This document shows positions 6,300 to 9,578 of a stretch of DNA of 9,578 bases, piece after piece. Each line of letters starts with the position of its first letter. The stretch's first letter is position 1. The translations under genes were made by a program, and so were the position numbers. This stretch comes from Deltaproteobacteria bacterium. Its GTDB lineage: Bacteria > Myxococcota_A > Polyangia > Haliangiales > Haliangiaceae. Location of the stretch: NCBI GenBank assembly GCA_013813945.1, contig JACCQV010000154.1, forward strand, positions 1-9,578. The letters run 5' to 3'. Under the pieces are notes generated by a model, which was given only the letters and a program-made list of their open reading frames with translations, was not told the DNA's origin and made no database searches.

Positions 6300-7864
6300 A
6301 CATTCGAAATCGGCTGCTTATGTTCAGCACGGCCCAGCTCGTCGTGTTCGGTGCGCTGTGTGCCATCGCGTTCGTGTCGTTCGAACGAACGGTGATGCCG
6401 CTGTTCGATACCTTGCTCCGCGGCAAAGCCGAGTGGATGACGCGAATCGTGAGCTCGCAGCTCGACGTCGCCCTCGGCGCCGACGATCCCAGCCTGATCG
6501 CCGCCGAGGTCCAGTACGTCCGCGATGACCCGGATTTCCGCTACGTCGTGGTCCGCGATGCCGATGGCAACGTCGTGTTTTCGCGCGGCACCTCGCCGCG
6601 CGGGGAGCTGTTTGGGTCCACTCCGTACGCGCCTACCGTCGGCGGCGACGAGATCCGGACGTGGGCTCCGGTCAGCCTCGAAGGTCTGTCGCTCGGCTCG
6701 GTCGCCGTGGTGTTCAGCACCGCGCGCCTCGACCACATCCAGACCGTGACCAAGCAAGTCGCGATCGGCGTTGCCGTGTTGTGGGTCCTCGCTCTGGGAT
6801 ACTCGGTCCTGTTTGCACGATCGTTCGTGGCCCCGATTCGCACCATGATGGATTTCTCGCGTACGGTCGCGAACGGCTCGTTATCGCAGCGCCTCACGAT
6901 CCTGCCTCCGGGTGAGCTGGGCGAGCTCCGCGACCACCTCAACGGGATGACTGCGGACCTCGAAGAGCGCGAGCGCGAGCGCAAGATCGCCGGCGCCAAG
7001 GCCGAGGTGATGCAACAGGAGCTGATCTCGGTGTCCCGGATGGCTGGCATGGCAGAGATCGCCACGGGCGTCTTGCACGACGTCGGGAACGTGCTCAACA
7101 GCCTCAACGTTTCGGTCTCCATCATCGACAACGCGGTTCGCAACTCACGCATCGCTGGGTTCACGAAGACGGTCGACGTATTCGAAGCTCATCCGGGCGG
7201 CCTGATCGCGTTCCTCGCGACGGAGAACGGCAGAGTCGTCCCAGGGTACCTGTCGTCCGTAGCGAAACGACTGGCGAAGGAGAATGCGCAGCTGCTCGGT
7301 GAGCTCGCATCTGTGACTCGCAACATCGATCACATCAAGTCGATCGTCACGATGCAGCAATCGTACGCACGGCCAGGCGGCTTCCTGGAGCTGGTCGCAC
7401 TGGGGCCGTTGATCGACGATGCCTTGCGAATGGGCGAGTCGTCCTTTGCGAATCACGGGATCGAGCTCGTGAAGGACTACGGCGACACGGAGACGATCAC
7501 CACGGATCGCCACAAGCTCCTCCAGATCCTGATCAACGTGATCTCCAACGCGCGCCACGCAGTCAAGGATGTCGACCGATCGACACGACGAATCACCGTG
7601 GGCGTACGAGCCAGCTCGGAGGGCGTGGAGATCGCGATCGCAGACACCGGGGTGGGCATTCCGCCGGGGAATCTCGACAAGATCTTTCAGCACGGCTTCA
7701 CGACGAAGAAGGGGGGCCACGGCTTCGGGCTCCACGCGAGTGCGAATACCGCGCGCGAGCTATCGGGGACGCTCAGCGTCGCGAGCGAAGGGGAAGGAGC
7801 GGGGGCGACGTTCACGTTGATGCTCCGTGCACAGATGAAGGGACACCATGAGCTCGCGATCTGA
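6296..7864 (+). CDS. Membrane sensor histidine kinase with HAMP domain and variant HDVGN H-box
   Basis: A 522-residue sensor kinase. A first membrane segment spans residues about 8-28 and a second about 155-177; between them is a periplasmic sensor of about 125 residues with FRYVVVRDADGNVVFSRG, suggesting a PAS-like (Cache/PDC) fold. A HAMP domain follows (about 178-228), then a dimerisation region with phospho-acceptor H261 in VLHDVGNVLNSLNV, where most kinases have HExxNP/HExRTP. Residues 290-360 (ending HIKSIVTMQQSYAR) are a helical extension typical of this kinase subfamily. The ATPase domain is complete: N-box LINVISNARHA with N414 and N418, G1 DTGVGIP (D450), and G2 GGHGFGLH (473-480). 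The kinase is likely active. It overlaps the gene before it by 4 bases and the REC-kinase after it by 17, so sensor and partner are co-translated. The periplasmic binding protein is the obvious candidate input (inference). Confidence 0.93.
   Translation: MNIRNRLLMFSTAQLVVFGALCAIAFVSFERTVMPLFDTLLRGKAEWMTRIVSSQLDVALGADDPSLIAAEVQYVRDDPDFRYVVVRDADGNVVFSRGTSPRGELFGSTPYAPTVGGDEIRTWAPVSLEGLSLGSVAVVFSTARLDHIQTVTKQVAIGVAVLWVLALGYSVLFARSFVAPIRTMMDFSRTVANGSLSQRLTILPPGELGELRDHLNGMTADLEERERERKIAGAKAEVMQQELISVSRMAGMAEIATGVLHDVGNVLNSLNVSVSIIDNAVRNSRIAGFTKTVDVFEAHPGGLIAFLATENGRVVPGYLSSVAKRLAKENAQLLGELASVTRNIDHIKSIVTMQQSYARPGGFLELVALGPLIDDALRMGESSFANHGIELVKDYGDTETITTDRHKLLQILINVISNARHAVKDVDRSTRRITVGVRASSEGVEIAIADTGVGIPPGNLDKIFQHGFTTKKGGHGFGLHASANTARELSGTLSVASEGEGAGATFTLMLRAQMKGHHELAI
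7838..7843 (+). promoter_or_regulatory. Ribosome binding site for the REC-kinase
   Basis: AAGGGA ends 4 bases before ATG 7848 and favours it over the in-frame ATG 7866, which lies just after the stop of the preceding kinase. Both starts keep the receiver domain intact. Confidence 0.45.
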
Positions 7865-9398
7865 CATGCGGATCTTGATTGTCGACGACAACCCGGCCAT
7901 CCACGACGACTTCCGCAAGATCCTCGCGCCGCAGGACTCGGATCCGGATCTCGATGACTGCGAGGCGCTGTTGCTCGGGGCGCCACCGACGGCGCGCGTG
8001 CCCTCGACGACCTTCCAGCTGGTGTCAGCCGAGCAAGGTGAGGAGGCGCTTCGTCTGGTGCAAGCGGCCGCAGCAGCCGACCGGCCGTTCGCGCTCGCCT
8101 TCATCGACATGCGAATGCCTCCCGGCTGGGATGGGCTCGAGACGATCGAGCAGATCTGGCGCGTCGATCCACACATCCAGATCGTGATCTGCTCGGCGTA
8201 CTCCGACCATTCGTGGATCGACGTTCGAGATCGTCTCGGGACATCCGACTCGCTGCTGATCATCAAGAAACCATTCGACACGATCGAAGTCGTGCAGTCG
8301 ACGCACGCGCTCACGACGAAGTGGACTCTCGCACGCCAGCTTCGCGCACACATCGAGGATCTCGAGTCCACCGTCGAGTCGCGCACGCGAGCTCTCCAGC
8401 TCGCGAACACGAAACTCGCCGACCAGATCCGGGAGCGAGAGCGGATCGAGATCGAGTTGCGTCTGGCTCAAAAGCTCGAGTCCGTCGGTCGCCTCGCTGC
8501 CGGTATCGCGCACGAGATCAACACACCGATCCAGTACGTCGGCGACAACCTGAGCTTCGTCGGTGAGAGCACGCTCAGCCTCGTGGCGGCCATGAACGCG
8601 ATGCTCGAAGCTGCAGCTGCTGGTCGCACCGACGCGACGGCGCCGATGATCGATCGACTCGTCGAGATCGCGGAGTCGGTCGACCTCCCGTATCTAGCCG
8701 AGCAGATTCCGATGTCCGTGGCCAGCCTCACGAGCGGAGTCGCCCGTGTCGCGGCGATCGTTCACGCGATGAAGGAGCTCGTACACCCGGGCCCCCGCGA
8801 GATAACCGACATCGACCTGCCCAGCGCATTGCGCAACGCGCTGATCGTGACGGCGGCTTCGTATCGAGATGTTGCAGATGTCGAGACGGACTTCGCAGCA
8901 ACTCCCACCGTTCCTGGGTTCGCCAGCGAGCTCGGTCAGGTCTTTCTCAACCTGATCGTCAACGCGGCTCAGGCAATCGAGGACTGTCATGGCGGACGGG
9001 GGAAGCTCTGCGTCTCGACCCGTCTCGACGACAGACACGTCGTGATCGCGATCTCCGACACAGGAGTCGGGATTCCCGAAGCCAATCGCCACTTGATCTT
9101 CGATGCGTTCTTCACGACCAAGCAGGTCGGACGTGGCACGGGCCAAGGTCTCGCGATCTCGCGGTCGCTCATCGTCGATCGGCACGAAGGCACCCTGACG
9201 TTCGAGTCAACGGTCGGTGTCGGCACCACGTTCTATGTTCGACTTCCGATCGGCGATCAGCCGCGCGAGGTGCCGCGGTGCAGCTCCTCCGCTGCGATCG
9301 GCCGGTCGCCTGGCACGAGCAGATCCGGATCCGTGCTCGCGACGAGTGGAAACGTCGCGGTCGCACGCATCACGAGCATCGAAGGACCATCGCGGTAG
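7848..9398 (+). CDS. Soluble REC-histidine kinase (HEINTPIQYVGDN type)
   Basis: A 516-residue cytoplasmic protein with no membrane segment. Residues 7-155 form a receiver domain with D13/D14, phosphoacceptor D87 (AFIDMRMPPGWDG), S116 and K141 (KKPFD). An insertion of about 25 residues lies between the first helix and second strand (27-55), common in this subgroup. A coiled coil (about 163-212, ESRTRALQLANTKLADQ) leads to the H-box with H222 in AHEINTPIQYVGDN. The ATPase domain has N-box NLIVNAAQA (N368, N372), G1 DTGVGIP (D404) and G2 GRGTGQGLA (428-436), so it should be catalytically complete. The domain normally ends near RLPI (468). Residues about 470-516 are a Ser/Arg-rich tail without recognisable fold. 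Likely job: accept a phosphoryl group from the membrane kinase, or be modulated by it, and pass a signal to a regulator not fused to it (inference). Confidence 0.93.
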   Translation: MSSRSDMRILIVDDNPAIHDDFRKILAPQDSDPDLDDCEALLLGAPPTARVPSTTFQLVSAEQGEEALRLVQAAAAADRPFALAFIDMRMPPGWDGLETIEQIWRVDPHIQIVICSAYSDHSWIDVRDRLGTSDSLLIIKKPFDTIEVVQSTHALTTKWTLARQLRAHIEDLESTVESRTRALQLANTKLADQIRERERIEIELRLAQKLESVGRLAAGIAHEINTPIQYVGDNLSFVGESTLSLVAAMNAMLEAAAAGRTDATAPMIDRLVEIAESVDLPYLAEQIPMSVASLTSGVARVAAIVHAMKELVHPGPREITDIDLPSALRNALIVTAASYRDVADVETDFAATPTVPGFASELGQVFLNLIVNAAQAIEDCHGGRGKLCVSTRLDDRHVVIAISDTGVGIPEANRHLIFDAFFTTKQVGRGTGQGLAISRSLIVDRHEGTLTFESTVGVGTTFYVRLPIGDQPREVPRCSSSAAIGRSPGTSRSGSVLATSGNVAVARITSIEGPSR

Positions 9399-9520
9399 TC
9401 CGTGACGGCGAACGAGCAGGCCGATGATCAACGCGCTGAGCAAGCCGGCAGCATCCTAACCCCAGAGTTCGGCTGTGTTGATCCGGCGTTGGCGTAAGCG
9501 TAGGCGTCGGCGTAGGCGGC
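9399..9520. other. Non-coding spacer between convergent genes
   Basis: These 122 bases separate the REC-kinase stop from the stop of a minus-strand gene. I see no classical terminator (no GC stem followed by T run on either strand) and no credible gene. The last 36 bases are the hexamer repeat described separately. Confidence 0.6.
9485..9520. repeat. Degenerate GGCGTN hexamer repeat, six copies
   Basis: Six consecutive hexamers follow the pattern GGCGTN: the first, second, fourth and fifth copies fit exactly, the third starts with A, and the sixth is GGCGGC. The array ends at base 9520, directly next to the stop codon of the minus-strand gene. Read on that strand and in that gene's frame it would code alternating Ala with Tyr, Asp or Asn, so it would be an in-frame low-complexity tail if the stop were lost. 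Confidence 0.8.
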
Positions 9521-9577
9521 TCATGCGATCATCTTCGTCAGCATCGAGACGATGCGGACCAGCAACGTGTGGCCGTC
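9521..9577 (-). CDS. C-terminal end of a minus-strand gene, possibly a four-helix-bundle (S23/IVS-like) protein
   Basis: On the minus strand the frame is open from the window edge (Asp codon at 9577-9575) to a TGA at 9523-9521 and reads DGHTLLVRIVSMLTKMIA. Eighteen amphipathic residues with an LL-x-RIV-x-ML-x-K-x pattern resemble the last helix of four-helix-bundle proteins of the S23/IVS type (TIGR02436-like), which are abundant in Myxococcota genomes and often end at degenerate low-complexity repeats such as the one that follows here. With so few residues this could also be chance. The rest of the gene lies beyond the right edge. Confidence 0.35.
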   Translation of the reverse strand, partial: DGHTLLVRIVSMLTKMIA

Positions 9578-9578
9578 G

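Noticed and set aside
9278..9427. 49-residue GTG frame overlapping the REC-kinase tail
   Set aside because: No ribosome site, no recognisable motif and full overlap with the kinase frame for most of its length; more likely a chance frame, though it could be a remnant of an older gene.
1..9578. tRNA, rRNA, CRISPR array or insertion sequence
   Set aside because: No clover-leaf-like element, spaced direct repeats, transposase frame or terminal inverted repeats were seen on either strand.

Overview
The window is high-GC DNA (roughly two-thirds G+C by eye) with tightly packed, mostly overlapping genes that frequently start with GTG. The Cys-rich lipoprotein, the REC-HDOD protein, the REC-histidine kinase and the GGCGTN-type degenerate repeat at the right end together suggest a myxobacterium or other Myxococcota. 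This is inferred from style and gene content, not from a marker gene.

Left part (1-2786): the 3' end of recB, then recD, then a 63-residue Cys-rich (probable zinc-ribbon) protein. Each gene overlaps the previous stop by a GTGA junction, so they look translationally coupled. RecB and RecD are subunits of the RecBCD double-strand-break resection enzyme; recC is not in the window. recD carries an unusual in-frame insert (about 1630-1725) containing a strong imperfect hairpin, placed between helicase motif III and the next conserved block. It looks like a small palindromic element tolerated inside a coding sequence.

Middle and right part (2841-9398): a signalling locus. A REC-HDOD response regulator (2841-3737) is followed after 62 bases by five genes that all overlap: a Cys-rich lipoprotein, an outer-membrane beta-barrel protein, a short stand-alone PstS-like (phosphate-binding-protein-like) periplasmic protein, a membrane histidine kinase with the variant H-box HDVGN, and a soluble REC-histidine kinase of the HEINTPIQYVGDN type. 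No ABC permease or ATPase and no DNA-binding response regulator is present. My reading (inference) is an envelope-sensing phosphorelay: surface lipoprotein, porin and periplasmic binding protein capture or present a ligand, the membrane kinase reads it, and the REC-kinase and REC-HDOD proteins carry the signal inside the cell. The barrel gene has a run of nine C close to its 3' end; a +1 slip there would fuse the barrel to the binding protein in frame.

Right edge (9399-9578): a 122-base non-coding stretch ending in six degenerate hexamers, which directly abut the stop codon of a minus-strand gene running off the window. Its last 18 residues weakly resemble the C-terminus of the four-helix-bundle (S23/IVS-type) proteins common in these genomes.
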